Positions 47,719-56,456 of a stretch of DNA of 64,000 nt are shown in pieces. Location: the NCBI RefSeq assembly GCF_002849715.1, contig NZ_CP018863.1, forward strand, positions 4,698,082 to 4,762,081, given 5' to 3'. The DNA is from Arthrobacter crystallopoietes. GTDB taxonomy: Bacteria > Actinomycetota > Actinomycetes > Actinomycetales > Micrococcaceae. The notes beneath the pieces are model-generated. The model did not search any database. It had not been told where the DNA came from and worked only from the letters and a program-made list of their open reading frames with translations. Both the position numbers and the translations under genes were made by a program. Every line of letters starts with the position of its first letter. Position 1 is the stretch's first letter.

Positions 47719-49098
47719 ATGAGCACCACCGTTATCGACTCCGCCCTGTCCCCCGAACTGCTGGCTGCGGAACAACCGTTCCAGGAAGTTACCGGGGCAG
47801 AACTCGCCGCTCCCCTGCTGGACGGCGGCGCCATACGCTATGCCAATCTGGACTACGCCGCGTCGGCACCCGCGCTGGCTTCCGTCACCGCCTATCTGGA
47901 GCAGCTGCTCCCCTACTACGCGAGCGTCCACCGCGGTGCCGGCTACGCATCCCAGGTCTCCACCTCCGTCTACGAGCATTCACGCAACGTCCTGCGTTCT
48001 TTTGTCGGCGGGCGGACCGATGACCTTGTCATCTTCACCCGCAACACCACCGACTCCCTGAACCTGCTGGCCGGCTGCATTCCGGCCGGCGGCGAAGTGC
48101 TGTACCTGGACATCGAACACCACGCCAACCTGCTGCCCTGGCAGGCGGTACCGCACCGCAGCGTGGTGGCCCGGCCAAGTATTGCCGCCACCCTCGAAGC
48201 CATCGAGGCCGAGTTGGCCGGTGGCCAGGTGGCTCTCGTTGCCATCACCGGCGCGTCGAACGTTACCGGCGAGATATTCCCGATCGCCGAAACCGCGCGG
48301 CTTGCCCACCGGTATGGGGCCCGGGTAGTGGTGGATGCGGCCCAGCTCGCCCCGCACCGGCGCCTCGACATTGCCCGGGACAACATTGACTACGTAGTCC
48401 TCTCCGGGCACAAGCTCTATGCCCCGTTCGGCGCGGGAGCGATCATCGGGCGGGCCGACTGGCTCGATTCCGGCACACCGCATCTGGCTGGCGGCGGCGC
48501 GGTGAAACAGGTCCGGCTGGACGGCGTGGTCTGGACTACGGGGCCGGCCCGGCATGAGGCTGGCTCGCCCAATGTGCTCGGTGCGGCCACCCTGGCCCGG
48601 GCCGCCGAGCACATCGCGCAACTGGATGAGGAAGCGTGGCAGCAGCATGAGTCCGTGCTGCGTGGGTATCTCATCGAGCGGCTGGAGGCGGTGGACTCGG
48701 TCACCGTGCACCGGATTTTCAGCGGCGAGGCCACCCCGCTGGATGCCATCGGCGTCGTTAATTTCTCGGTGGCTGGATACGACGCGGGCCTCGTCGCCGC
48801 GTATCTCTCGGCAGAACACGGCGTCGGCGTGCGGGACGGCAAGTTCTGCGCCCATCCCTTGCTCAACCGCCTCGGGCTGCCGTCCGGTGCGCTGCGTGCC
48901 AGCTTCGGGCTGGGGTCCCGCTTGGAAGACGCGGCCCGGCTCGCGGACGGAGTGGCAGCGCTGGTCCGCGACGGCCTGCGCCACGACTATGTCGTCGAGA
49001 GCGGACGCTGGGTGCCAGCGGTGGAAACACGGGCCTTCCCCGAGTGGGCACCGGCGACGCCGGGAACCGCCGGGGCGGCGCCGTGCTCCTTGGGCTAG
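47719..49098 (+). CDS. Cysteine desulfurase-like class V aminotransferase
   Basis: A 459-residue fold-type I PLP enzyme. PLP contacts are D206, Q209 and the Schiff-base K232 in LSGHKLY, preceded by H134-H135 in DIEHHANLLPW. C377 in GKFCAHPLL is at the position of the catalytic Cys of group II (SufS-type) desulfurases and selenocysteine lyases. The C-terminus is extended by about 40 Pro/Ala-rich residues. No suf genes lie nearby. Control by a SAM-IV riboswitch points to a role in sulfur or methionine metabolism; the exact reaction is open. Confidence 0.85.
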   Translation: MSTTVIDSALSPELLAAEQPFQEVTGAELAAPLLDGGAIRYANLDYAASAPALASVTAYLEQLLPYYASVHRGAGYASQVSTSVYEHSRNVLRSFVGGRTDDLVIFTRNTTDSLNLLAGCIPAGGEVLYLDIEHHANLLPWQAVPHRSVVARPSIAATLEAIEAELAGGQVALVAITGASNVTGEIFPIAETARLAHRYGARVVVDAAQLAPHRRLDIARDNIDYVVLSGHKLYAPFGAGAIIGRADWLDSGTPHLAGGGAVKQVRLDGVVWTTGPARHEAGSPNVLGAATLARAAEHIAQLDEEAWQQHESVLRGYLIERLEAVDSVTVHRIFSGEATPLDAIGVVNFSVAGYDAGLVAAYLSAEHGVGVRDGKFCAHPLLNRLGLPSGALRASFGLGSRLEDAARLADGVAALVRDGLRHDYVVESGRWVPAVETRAFPEWAPATPGTAGAAPCSLG

Positions 49099-49250
49099 GA
49101 ACGTATCCCTGCACGCCGGATGGAGCATGATCTAATTGACCCGTCGTTTGCGAAGCCGCCTGTGCAGTGGGCACGGGCGGCTGGCGGCGTCAATGACAGG
49201 TCAAGGAGAGGCCCCAGCCAGAGGGCAGAGGGTGCACGAGGAGTGTGGCA

Positions 49251-50015
49251 GTGGTTCGCGGCGGACCCCGGATGGACGACGAACGGCGCCGGGAGTTCGG
49301 CAGCAGCTTCCAGCAGGGTGGCGCGCATTATGACCGGGTCCGTCCCGGCTACCCCGATGACGCCGTCGATTGGCTGGTGCCGCCGTCGGCACGGGACGCC
49401 GCGGATGTAGGCGCCGGTACCGGAAAATATACGGCGGCGCTGCTGGCCCGCGGGCTGCGGGTGACCGCCGTGGATCCGTCGGCCGACATGCTGGAGCAAC
49501 TGGCAATCAACTACCCCGCAGCCCGGATCGTACTGGGGACGGCCGAACATACCGGCATCGACAATGACGCCGTCGATCTGGTGACCGTGGCACAGGCCTG
49601 GCACTGGGTGGATCAGGCGGCGGCGAGCGCGGAGGCTGCCCGGATCCTGAGGCCCGGAGGAACGCTGGGCTTGATCTGGAACCAGCTCGATGTCTCCATT
49701 CCCTGGGTCCACCGGCTCTCGAGGATCATGCATGCCGGTGACGTTTACAGGCCGGACTTCCGCCCCTTCATCGGTCCTGAATTTATCCGGCATGAGGGCC
49801 ACGAAACCCATTGGGCCGATCCACTGACGCCCGCCGACTTGCTGGAACTGGTCAAGTCGCGCAGCTACTACCTGCGGGCGAGCGAACAGACGCGCACAAA
49901 AGTCCTGGCCAATCTGGACTGGTACCTGCATGAACATCTGGGCCATGACCGGGAAGAGGTCATCCAGCTCCCCTACCTGACCCTGACTTGGCGCGCGATG
50001 AAGGCGCACCGCTAA
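49251..50015 (+). CDS. Class I SAM-dependent methyltransferase
   Basis: A 254-residue methyltransferase with a Rossmann-like SAM domain: the glycine-rich DVGAGTGKYTAAL, then VTAVDPSADMLEQL and the DLVTVAQAWHWVD motif 4. The QAWHW stretch groups it with the UbiE/BioC-like methyltransferase_11 family. The acceptor is unknown. I chose the GTG at 49251, which has GAGGAG seven bases upstream; GTG 49245 and ATG 49272 are alternatives. It stands between the riboswitch-controlled enzyme and the Mn operon. Confidence 0.82.
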   Translation: MVRGGPRMDDERRREFGSSFQQGGAHYDRVRPGYPDDAVDWLVPPSARDAADVGAGTGKYTAALLARGLRVTAVDPSADMLEQLAINYPAARIVLGTAEHTGIDNDAVDLVTVAQAWHWVDQAAASAEAARILRPGGTLGLIWNQLDVSIPWVHRLSRIMHAGDVYRPDFRPFIGPEFIRHEGHETHWADPLTPADLLELVKSRSYYLRASEQTRTKVLANLDWYLHEHLGHDREEVIQLPYLTLTWRAMKAHR

Positions 50016-50075
50016 GTTCGAGGTCTTCTGCAGAAATTTTTTGCCGCGCCCTATTATTCCGGCGCCCCTTTGAGA

Positions 50076-50081
50076 TAAATT
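50076..50081 (+). promoter_or_regulatory. Candidate -10 element of the mntABCR-crcB operon
   Basis: TAAATT ends five bases before the mntA ATG at 50087, so the transcript would be leaderless or nearly so. No ribosome binding site is present, which fits. Confidence 0.5.
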
Positions 50082-50095
50082 TAGGCATGCCGAAA
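50080..50095 (+). promoter_or_regulatory. Candidate MntR/DtxR-type operator overlapping the mntA start
   Basis: TTTAGGCATGCCGAAA is a palindrome with a single mismatched pair (A/G at positions 4 and 13), of the type bound by DtxR/MntR repressors. It covers the end of the -10 element and the start codon of mntA, and a DtxR-family gene lies in the same operon. Candidate only. Confidence 0.6.
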
Positions 50096-51004
50096 AAACT
50101 GGGGTCCATGCTGGCCGTCATCTTAATGAGCATGCTGACGGCCTGCGGTCCTGTGGGCAACGGTTCGGCTGCCGCCCCGAAGCCGTCCGACGAGCGCCCC
50201 ATGGTGCTGACCACGTTCACGGTGCTTGCAGATCTGGTGCGTCAAGTGGCCGGTGAGCATGTGCGGGTGGAATCAATCACCAAGGTGGGCGCGGAGATCC
50301 ACGGCTACCAGCCCACTCCTTCGGATCTGGTCGGCGCCCAGGATGCGGACCTGATTCTCGACAACGGGCTGGGCCTGGAGCGTTGGTTCGCCCGGTTTGT
50401 GACGGCGGTACCGGCCCCGCATGCAGTCCTGTCGGAAGGAATCGACCCCGTGGATATCCGCTCCGGGAACTACGAGGGCAAGCCCAATCCGCATGCCTGG
50501 ATGTCGCCGGAGGCCGCCAAGGTCTATGTCGACAACACCGTCGTCGCCCTGAGCGAGCTGGATCCGGCGCATGCCGCGGACTTCCATGCCAACGGCGAAC
50601 ACTACAAGGACCAACTGGACGGTGTCATGCAGGAACTGAAGGACGCCTTCCAGGACAGCGACGCCGTTGCCGCCCTGGTGACCTGCGAGGGCGCTTTCTC
50701 CTATCTAGCGAGGGACGCCGGTCTGAAGGAAGCTTTCCTGTGGCCGGTGAACTCCGACGCCGAAGGTACCCCCCGGCAGATCAAAGACACCATCGCCTTT
50801 GTGCAGCAGAACCAGGTTCCGGCTGTGTTCTGCGAATCCACGGTAAATCCCGGCGCGATGGAACAGGTTGCCGCCGCGACCGGCGCCGAACTCGTCACCC
50901 CGCTCTACGTCGATTCGCTGTCCGGTCCCGACGGCCCGGTACCGAGCCATCTGGACCTTATCCGGCACGACATCGCCCTGATCAAAGAAGGACTCGCCTC
51001 ATGA
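50087..51004 (+). CDS. Manganese-type ABC transporter substrate-binding lipoprotein
   Basis: A 305-residue cluster A-I metal-binding protein with a signal peptide and lipobox ending at Cys20 (MLTAC). Its four ligands are H72 (EIHGYQPTPSD), H136 (NPHAWMS), E201 (TCEGAFSYLARD) and D276 (YVDSLSG), the His-His-Glu-Asp set of PsaA/MntA-type manganese binders; the zinc-type His-rich loop is absent. The stop overlaps the ATPase ATG by four bases. First gene of a six-gene operon, probably leaderless. Confidence 0.9.
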   Translation: MPKKLGSMLAVILMSMLTACGPVGNGSAAAPKPSDERPMVLTTFTVLADLVRQVAGEHVRVESITKVGAEIHGYQPTPSDLVGAQDADLILDNGLGLERWFARFVTAVPAPHAVLSEGIDPVDIRSGNYEGKPNPHAWMSPEAAKVYVDNTVVALSELDPAHAADFHANGEHYKDQLDGVMQELKDAFQDSDAVAALVTCEGAFSYLARDAGLKEAFLWPVNSDAEGTPRQIKDTIAFVQQNQVPAVFCESTVNPGAMEQVAAATGAELVTPLYVDSLSGPDGPVPSHLDLIRHDIALIKEGLAS

Positions 51005-51780
51005 GTGTGCATGAACTTCCCACCGGCGCTGAGGCCATAACCGTGAGGTCGCTGCACGTGGCGTACAACGAGGTCATAGCCCTCGACGGCGTCACGCTGA
51101 CCGTCCGGCCGCAGACTATTTGCGGGCTGATCGGCGTCAATGGGTCCGGCAAGTCCACGCTGTTCAAGTCCCTCATGGGCCTGGTCCAGCCGACCAACGG
51201 CAACGTACGGCTTTTCGGCGTCGAGCCCAAGGACGCACGGAAGCTCAACGTCGTCTCCTACGTTCCGCAGTCCGAGGATGTGGACTGGACGTTTCCCGTG
51301 TCCGTCCGCGACGTCGTCATGATGGGCCGCTATGGCCGGCTGGGACCGGCCCGCCGCGCGCACCGTGCCGATCGGGAGGCCGTGGCGGCAGCACTGGAAC
51401 GCGTGGGACTGTCGGAGCTCCAGCACCGGCAGATCGGCGAGCTCTCGGGTGGTCAGCGGAAGCGGGCCTTCGTGGCGCGGGGAATCGCCCAAGATGCCGG
51501 GCTGCTGTTGCTCGATGAGCCGTTCGCCGGAGTGGACAAGGGCTCCGAGGGGGCCCTGATCAGCCTGTTCAAGGAACTGCGGAACGAAGGCCGGACCGTG
51601 CTGGTCTCGACCCATGACCTGGCCGGCATCCCCCAGCTCTGCGACGAAGCCATCCTGCTCCACCAGCGGGTGCTTGCGCATGGCAAACCCGAAGCGGTCC
51701 TGACCAACGAGAACCTCGCACGGGCCTTCGGTACAGCCCTGGCCACCGCCCAGGAAGGAGCGCATCATGGACGTCATTAA
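51001..51780 (+). CDS. Manganese-type ABC transporter ATP-binding protein
   Basis: A 259-residue ATPase. Walker A GVNGSGKST, the PQSEDVDWTFPVSVRDVVMMGRYG stretch typical of metal importers, the signature LSGGQRKRAFVARGIA and Walker B LLLLDEPFAGVD are present. The last 14 bases overlap the permease gene. It pairs with the Mn-type binding protein before it. Confidence 0.92.
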   Translation: MSVHELPTGAEAITVRSLHVAYNEVIALDGVTLTVRPQTICGLIGVNGSGKSTLFKSLMGLVQPTNGNVRLFGVEPKDARKLNVVSYVPQSEDVDWTFPVSVRDVVMMGRYGRLGPARRAHRADREAVAAALERVGLSELQHRQIGELSGGQRKRAFVARGIAQDAGLLLLDEPFAGVDKGSEGALISLFKELRNEGRTVLVSTHDLAGIPQLCDEAILLHQRVLAHGKPEAVLTNENLARAFGTALATAQEGAHHGRH

Positions 51781-52660
51781 TTGGGTGCTGGAGCCGCTGC
51801 AGTACGGCTTCTTGACCCGCGCGCTGCTGGTGACGCTGGCGGCGGCCGTGGTCTCAGCCGTACTGTCCTGCTGGCTGATCCTGATGGGCTGGTCCCTCAT
51901 GGGCGACGCGGTATCCCATGCAGTGCTGCCCGGCGTGGCGCTGGCGTACATTGTCGGCCTGCCGTTCTCGCTGGGCGCCTTCATCTTCGGTGCCGGTGCC
52001 GTAGCGCTGATCGGCGCCGTCCGGTCCACCACGAAACTCAAAGCTGACACGGCCATCGGCGTCGTTTTTACCGGCCTTTTTGCCCTCGGCCTGGCCATCA
52101 TTTCCAAGACTCCGAGCCAAACGGATCTGCAACACATCCTGTTCGGCAACGTCCTCGGGGTAAATACCGCGGAACTGCTCCAGGTACTTGTGCTGGGCGC
52201 GATCACACTGGCCGTGCTGCTCTACAAGCGGCGTGACCTGACGCTGCTGGCGTTCGACCGGATCCATGCCCACGCCATCGGGCTGAACACGCGCTGGCTT
52301 TCCGCCCTGATGCTGGGGCTGCTGGCCCTGACCGTTGTGGTGGGCCTGCAAGCGGTAGGCATTATCCTGATGGTGGCCATGCTGATCACGCCCGGCGCCA
52401 CGGCATTCCTGTTGACCCGCCGCTTCGACACCATGCTGCTGATCGCGGCGTCGATAACGGCATCGGCCGCGCTTGCCGGCATCTACGCCAGCTACTACTT
52501 GGACATTTCCACCGGCGCCTCGGTGGTCCTGGCCCAGTCCGTGGTCTTCGTCGCCGTCTACCTGTTCTCCCGGCGCAACGGGGTAGTCTGGCAATGGCAG
52601 CGGCGGCGCAGCGCCAGGCGCCGGGTCTCCGAACAGCCGAGCATCCCCACGTCCGTCTAG
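51767..52660 (+). CDS. Manganese-type ABC transporter permease
   Basis: A 297-residue ABC-3 family membrane protein with about eight helices. The conserved LMGWSLMGDAVSHAVLPGVALAY stretch and MLITPGATAFLLTRRF lie at the expected positions. It ends with a basic tail of about 25 residues. The start overlaps the ATPase gene by 14 bases and the stop lies eight bases before the regulator. Confidence 0.92.
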   Translation: MDVINWVLEPLQYGFLTRALLVTLAAAVVSAVLSCWLILMGWSLMGDAVSHAVLPGVALAYIVGLPFSLGAFIFGAGAVALIGAVRSTTKLKADTAIGVVFTGLFALGLAIISKTPSQTDLQHILFGNVLGVNTAELLQVLVLGAITLAVLLYKRRDLTLLAFDRIHAHAIGLNTRWLSALMLGLLALTVVVGLQAVGIILMVAMLITPGATAFLLTRRFDTMLLIAASITASAALAGIYASYYLDISTGASVVLAQSVVFVAVYLFSRRNGVVWQWQRRRSARRRVSEQPSIPTSV

Positions 52661-52668
52661 AGAACAAG

Positions 52669-53400
52669 ATGCCTCCGAACAAGCACAGTCCCGCCCTTAG
52701 CAGCGGCTCCGCCAGTGTCCAGGACTACGTCAAGGTGATCTACTCCTTCACCGAGTGGCAGGATGAGCCGATCAGCTCGTCCCAGCTGGCCAACAGGCTG
52801 GGCGTCGCCAACTCCTCCGTGTCTGAAATGGTGCGCAAGCTCGTCGAGCTTGGGCTCGCCATCCACGAACCGTACAGCGCCGTGGAGCTGAGTGACGAGG
52901 GCCGCCGGCTTGCTCTGGCCATGGTTCGCCGGCACCGGCTGCTGGAGACCTTCCTGGTCCAGGAACTCGACTATGCCTGGGACGAGGTCCACGACGAGGC
53001 CGAACTGCTCGAACACACCGTTTCGGACACTTTCATCGAACGGCTGTCCGCCAAGCTCGGCTATCCCGACCGGGACCCGCACGGCGATCCGATTCCGGAT
53101 GCACACGGCGCCGTAAACATTCCGCAGGCACATCAACTCGCCAGCCTGGATGCGGGCCATACGGGCCGGATCACGCGCATCAGCGACGCGAATCCCGAAC
53201 TCCTGAGGTTCCTCAGCGCCGAGGACATCGGCTTGGATGACCACGTGGAGGTCATCGGCCACAAGCCTTTCGGCGGCCCCCTGGTAGTCCGCGTCGGTAC
53301 CGCTGGGCGAAACCGGGAGCTGGATCTGGGTATTGAGGCGGCCTCGGCGCTGTGGGTCTTCAGTGACAAACCCCACGCTGGCTGCGCCCTCACCACATGA
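52669..53400 (+). CDS. DtxR/MntR-family metal-dependent repressor
   Basis: A 243-residue iron/manganese-dependent repressor. An N-terminal winged helix (QDYVKVIYSF, then SSQLANRLGVANSSVSEMVRKLVELGL), the metal and dimer domain (MVRRHRLLETFLVQELDYAWDEVHDEAELLEHTVSD, containing the expected His, Glu and Asp ligands) and a C-terminal FeoA/SH3-like domain (about 160-235) are present. Mn rather than Fe is inferred from the operon. It likely represses its own operon through the palindrome at 50080-50095. Its stop overlaps the next ATG. Confidence 0.88.
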   Translation: MPPNKHSPALSSGSASVQDYVKVIYSFTEWQDEPISSSQLANRLGVANSSVSEMVRKLVELGLAIHEPYSAVELSDEGRRLALAMVRRHRLLETFLVQELDYAWDEVHDEAELLEHTVSDTFIERLSAKLGYPDRDPHGDPIPDAHGAVNIPQAHQLASLDAGHTGRITRISDANPELLRFLSAEDIGLDDHVEVIGHKPFGGPLVVRVGTAGRNRELDLGIEAASALWVFSDKPHAGCALTT

Positions 53401-53861
53401 GAACGACGCCGGCTGCGCACCTTGGGCGGCCGGAAAAACCTCCGCTGCCGCCCGCCACCGTCTGGACAGCTGTGGCCGTCGGCGGGCTGCTCGGCACCGA
53501 GGCGCGTTACGGCCTGGGGCTGCTCATTCCCGAAGCCACCGGCGTTCTTCCGTTGACCACGCTGGGGATCAATGTCGTAGGTAGCCTCCTGCTGGGGATA
53601 GTCACCGCCTTCTGGACGGAACGACCGGAGGCTCCGGCGTGGCTCCACGCCGGCCTTGGCCCCGGCCTCTTAGGTTCCTTCACGACGTTTTCGGCCGTCA
53701 CCATCGCCATCGAGCAGCTTGCCGCTGCCGGCCGCCATGAGGTTTGGCTCGCGTATCTGGTATTGTCCCTCGCCGCCGGGCTGGCCGCGGCCGTGGCCGG
53801 CTTGGTGCTCGGCCAAGTGCTCGTGAGGCGCACGGTCGGCTCAACGGCCGGACAGTCGTGA
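53397..53861 (+). CDS. crcB: Fluoride ion channel subunit CrcB (first of two)
   Basis: A 154-residue four-helix Fluc-type protein that exports fluoride as a dimer. LLGTEARYGLGLL, LGINVVGSLLLGIVTAFW and LLGSFTTFSAVTIAIEQL (the TTFS pore motif) are diagnostic. A Pro-rich N-terminal extension of about 25 residues and a Val-rich C-terminus are extra. Its ATG overlaps the mntR-type stop and its stop overlaps the second crcB start, so both channel genes belong to the metal operon. Confidence 0.92.
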   Translation: MRTTPAAHLGRPEKPPLPPATVWTAVAVGGLLGTEARYGLGLLIPEATGVLPLTTLGINVVGSLLLGIVTAFWTERPEAPAWLHAGLGPGLLGSFTTFSAVTIAIEQLAAAGRHEVWLAYLVLSLAAGLAAAVAGLVLGQVLVRRTVGSTAGQS

Positions 53862-54244
53862 CCGCTCTGGCCGCGTTGCTGGTGGGTGTCTTCGGCATGG
53901 TAGGGGCGCTGGTGAGGTTCGCCGCGGATACCATGTTCAGCCGGGCCGGTGCCTCCAGGACCGCGCGCGCGGCCTGGCCCTGGTCAACCTTGCTGGTCAA
54001 CGTAGCCGGCTCGTTCATCATCGGGCTGGGCTATTCATTGACCGTGCAGAGTTCGCTGACGGAGCCATGGAGTACGGCGCTGGCGACGGGACTGGCTGGC
54101 GGCCTGACGACGTTCAGCTCCTGGACGGTTGCCACCGTCCGACTGTGGGCAGAACGGCGGCTTGTTGCCGCCGTCGTCAATCTTGCGGCCAATCTTGCGC
54201 TCGGCCTGGGAGCGGCAGCGCTGGGTCTGCTGCTGCTCGGATGA
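53858..54244 (+). CDS. crcB: Fluoride ion channel subunit CrcB (second of two)
   Basis: A 128-residue Fluc-type protein with four helices, LVNVAGSFIIGLGYSL and GLAGGLTTFSSWTVATVRLW carrying the pore motif. Two adjacent crcB genes usually make an obligate antiparallel heterodimer. The GTG at 53858 overlaps the stop of the first gene (GTGA); no separate promoter or fluoride riboswitch is visible. Confidence 0.92.
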   Translation: MTALAALLVGVFGMVGALVRFAADTMFSRAGASRTARAAWPWSTLLVNVAGSFIIGLGYSLTVQSSLTEPWSTALATGLAGGLTTFSSWTVATVRLWAERRLVAAVVNLAANLALGLGAAALGLLLLG

Positions 54245-54318
54245 GAGCGCTGTCATCAGCACACTGATAATTTGGGTAAGCTCAAGTTTGTCCGCTTCAG
54301 GCTAGGGAAGGGCGCTTA

Positions 54319-55416
54319 ATGGCATCGCTGGGAATTGAGGAAGAGTACCTGCTGCTCAATCCGGCCACGGGATTGCCCGAGGCGGTCGCAGACAAGGTGG
54401 CCCAGAACCTGGAGTCCCTGCAGGTGGCCCGCGGGGATATCCAGCGGGAGCTGCTCAATTGCCAGATCGAAACCGCCACGGCCGTTTGCTCCACACTGAC
54501 CGAGGCCGAGGAATCGTTGCTGAATTTCCGCCGCCAGCTGGACACCGCTGCACGGAAGGCGGGCGTCCGCGCGGCCGCGACCGGCACGGCAGCACGGATC
54601 CACGAAGACTACCCGGAGGTGACGGACAAGCAGCGTTACCACGACTTAAAAGCCAGCGCCAAAGGGATTGTCGCCGACCAGTTCGTCAACGGCCAGCACG
54701 TACATGTTTCAGTCCCCGACAAGGAGTCGGGCGTGCAGGCCTTGAACCGGATCCGGCCCTGGTTGCCGGTCATCGTGGCGCTGAGCTCGAATTCGCCATT
54801 CTGGTTGGACCGCGACAGCGGGTTTGCCAGCTGGCGGATTGTGCACTACCGCCGTTGGCCAGTCCAAGGCTGTCCCCCGCTGTTCGCTGATGCTGCCGAC
54901 TACGAGCGGCGGATCCAGCGGCTGGTGGACACCGGCGTTGTCATCGACCGGGGCGTCCTCACCTGGCTGGCGCGCCTGTCCGACCGCTACCCCACATTGG
55001 AAGTGCGCGCGGCCGATGTGCAGCTGGAAGCCCAGGACGCAGTCCTCATCGCCGCGCTGATCCGCGGACTGGTCGTCACAGCCCTCGCCGAAGCGGAGGC
55101 CGGCAAAGAGTTTCCCGACCTCGACGCCGAACTCCTCGATGCGGCAGTCTGGCAAGCCGGACGGCAAGGGCTGGCCGATAAGCTGATCGACCCGTTCTCC
55201 GGACTCCTCCTGCCCGCCCGCGATGTGGTCAACTTGCTGGTTCGCCGCATCCGGCCAGCCCTTGAGGAAGCCGGCGACGCTGAGTGGGTAGACGCTTCCC
55301 TGGAACGCTTATGGACCGACGGCATCGGAGCGGAACGGCAACGGCGCGTCATGGCAGCTGGCGGAATGCCGGCGCTAATGGATCTCTACGCTGGCTCGCT
55401 GACCGCCGAGCCCTGA
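54319..55416 (+). CDS. YbdK-type carboxylate-amine (glutamate-cysteine) ligase
   Basis: A 365-residue GCS2-family ligase of the glutamine synthetase-like fold. SLGIEEEYLLL at the N-terminus carries the Mg2+-binding acidic residues, QRELLNCQIETATAVC and NGQHVHVSV follow, and SSNSPFWLDRDSGFASWR is the typical glutamate-binding region. E. coli YbdK has weak gamma-glutamylcysteine synthetase activity; since this lineage uses mycothiol, the physiological amine is uncertain. GGGAAGGG lies before the ATG. It ends ten bases before the convergent BTAD gene stop. Confidence 0.88.
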   Translation: MASLGIEEEYLLLNPATGLPEAVADKVAQNLESLQVARGDIQRELLNCQIETATAVCSTLTEAEESLLNFRRQLDTAARKAGVRAAATGTAARIHEDYPEVTDKQRYHDLKASAKGIVADQFVNGQHVHVSVPDKESGVQALNRIRPWLPVIVALSSNSPFWLDRDSGFASWRIVHYRRWPVQGCPPLFADAADYERRIQRLVDTGVVIDRGVLTWLARLSDRYPTLEVRAADVQLEAQDAVLIAALIRGLVVTALAEAEAGKEFPDLDAELLDAAVWQAGRQGLADKLIDPFSGLLLPARDVVNLLVRRIRPALEEAGDAEWVDASLERLWTDGIGAERQRRVMAAGGMPALMDLYAGSLTAEP

Positions 55417-55426
55417 GCGTCACGGG

Positions 55427-56176
55427 CTATCCGCGGCCTCCGCTCCGCCCCAGTTGCTGCTCGCCATCCGACCCTTCCAGGAGCGAACTGATCAAGTCCG
55501 AAATGATTGGCGAGGGGGCAACACCGAATTCCTGGCGCAGCCTGATCCGGAAGGACTGGTAAGCCCGCAGCGCTTCCGCATTGTTTCCCTCCGCCAGGTA
55601 GCACTGGAGCAGTAACCGTTGTGCACTCTCGCGTAGAGGCTCTATGGTCGTCGCAGCGCGCGCAGCTTCCATCGCCGGATCGATCCTTCCCAGCAGCAGA
55701 AACTGCTTGGCCAGCCGCTCAAGCACCGACAGGCGCAGGCGCTGCCACCTCTCCTGTTCGGAGATAACCCAGTCTTCGTACCAGCCCGGCAACAATTCGG
55801 CGTCCTGCACCGCCTCCAGCAGGCTCTGCTGGAGGCCGGGATTGGCATGTTCCTCCAGCCGGGCTGCCTGCACCTTGATCTCGCGGACATCAACGCTGAC
55901 GTGCTCGTCCAAGTCCACCGGATCCTGCGTCGATGACAGGAGCTGAGGCAACGTCCGATTAACCAGGAAGACACTCTCCCGAAGACTGCCCGCCGCCTGA
56001 TGCTCCGAGCTGTCCGGCCACAGCAATCCGGCCAAAAAAGTTCGGGACTGCCTGCCATACAGAGCCAAGGCCGCAATAAGGCGTTGCTGGCGCAAAGCAA
56101 CTTTCACAGGGTTACCCCCGCGATGCAGTTGCCAGCCCCCCACAAGTTGTAAATCCCAAGGTCGATCGGTAGCCAT
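55427..56176 (-). CDS. BTAD-domain transcriptional regulator (SARP-like)
   Basis: A 249-residue protein with an OmpR-like winged helix at the N-terminus (LQLVGGWQLHRGGNPVKVALRQQRLIAALALYG to SLRESVFLVNR) and a bacterial transcriptional activator (TPR-like) domain from about 105 to the end (LLPGWYEDWVISEQERWQRLRLSVLERLA and EPLRESAQRLLLQCYLAEGN). This matches the minimal SARP architecture without an ATPase. Targets unknown. I chose the ATG at 56174-56176; the frame stays open 44 codons further. Confidence 0.82.
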   Translation of the reverse strand: MATDRPWDLQLVGGWQLHRGGNPVKVALRQQRLIAALALYGRQSRTFLAGLLWPDSSEHQAAGSLRESVFLVNRTLPQLLSSTQDPVDLDEHVSVDVREIKVQAARLEEHANPGLQQSLLEAVQDAELLPGWYEDWVISEQERWQRLRLSVLERLAKQFLLLGRIDPAMEAARAATTIEPLRESAQRLLLQCYLAEGNNAEALRAYQSFRIRLRQEFGVAPSPIISDLISSLLEGSDGEQQLGRSGGRG

Positions 56177-56456
56177 AGCCGCAGTGATCCCCACAGTAAC
56201 TCCCCACAGAGCCAGCCGGACTCTCCGGCCCCGGCTCCCCTCGCGGGCCCCACCGCTTGGAATCTTCAGGATCGCTAATGCGCGCGGCAGTGTCAATGAA
56301 TCGAGCAAACGGTCTCAGGAAAGCTCAAGGTCCAGGAGAAAGCTAAGACCCAGGGGATGGTCGTGGCTGCTGGCGCATCGGGCCCTACTGGGACGCCAGC
56401 AGAATTCTTCCAGTTTGTTCCGACTCCGCGCTGGTCGCGATGTTGGCCTATTGTTG

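Noticed and set aside
53397..53397. Fluoride riboswitch ahead of crcB
   Set aside because: The crcB start overlaps the preceding stop, so there is no untranslated leader to hold an aptamer, and none is seen at the operon start.
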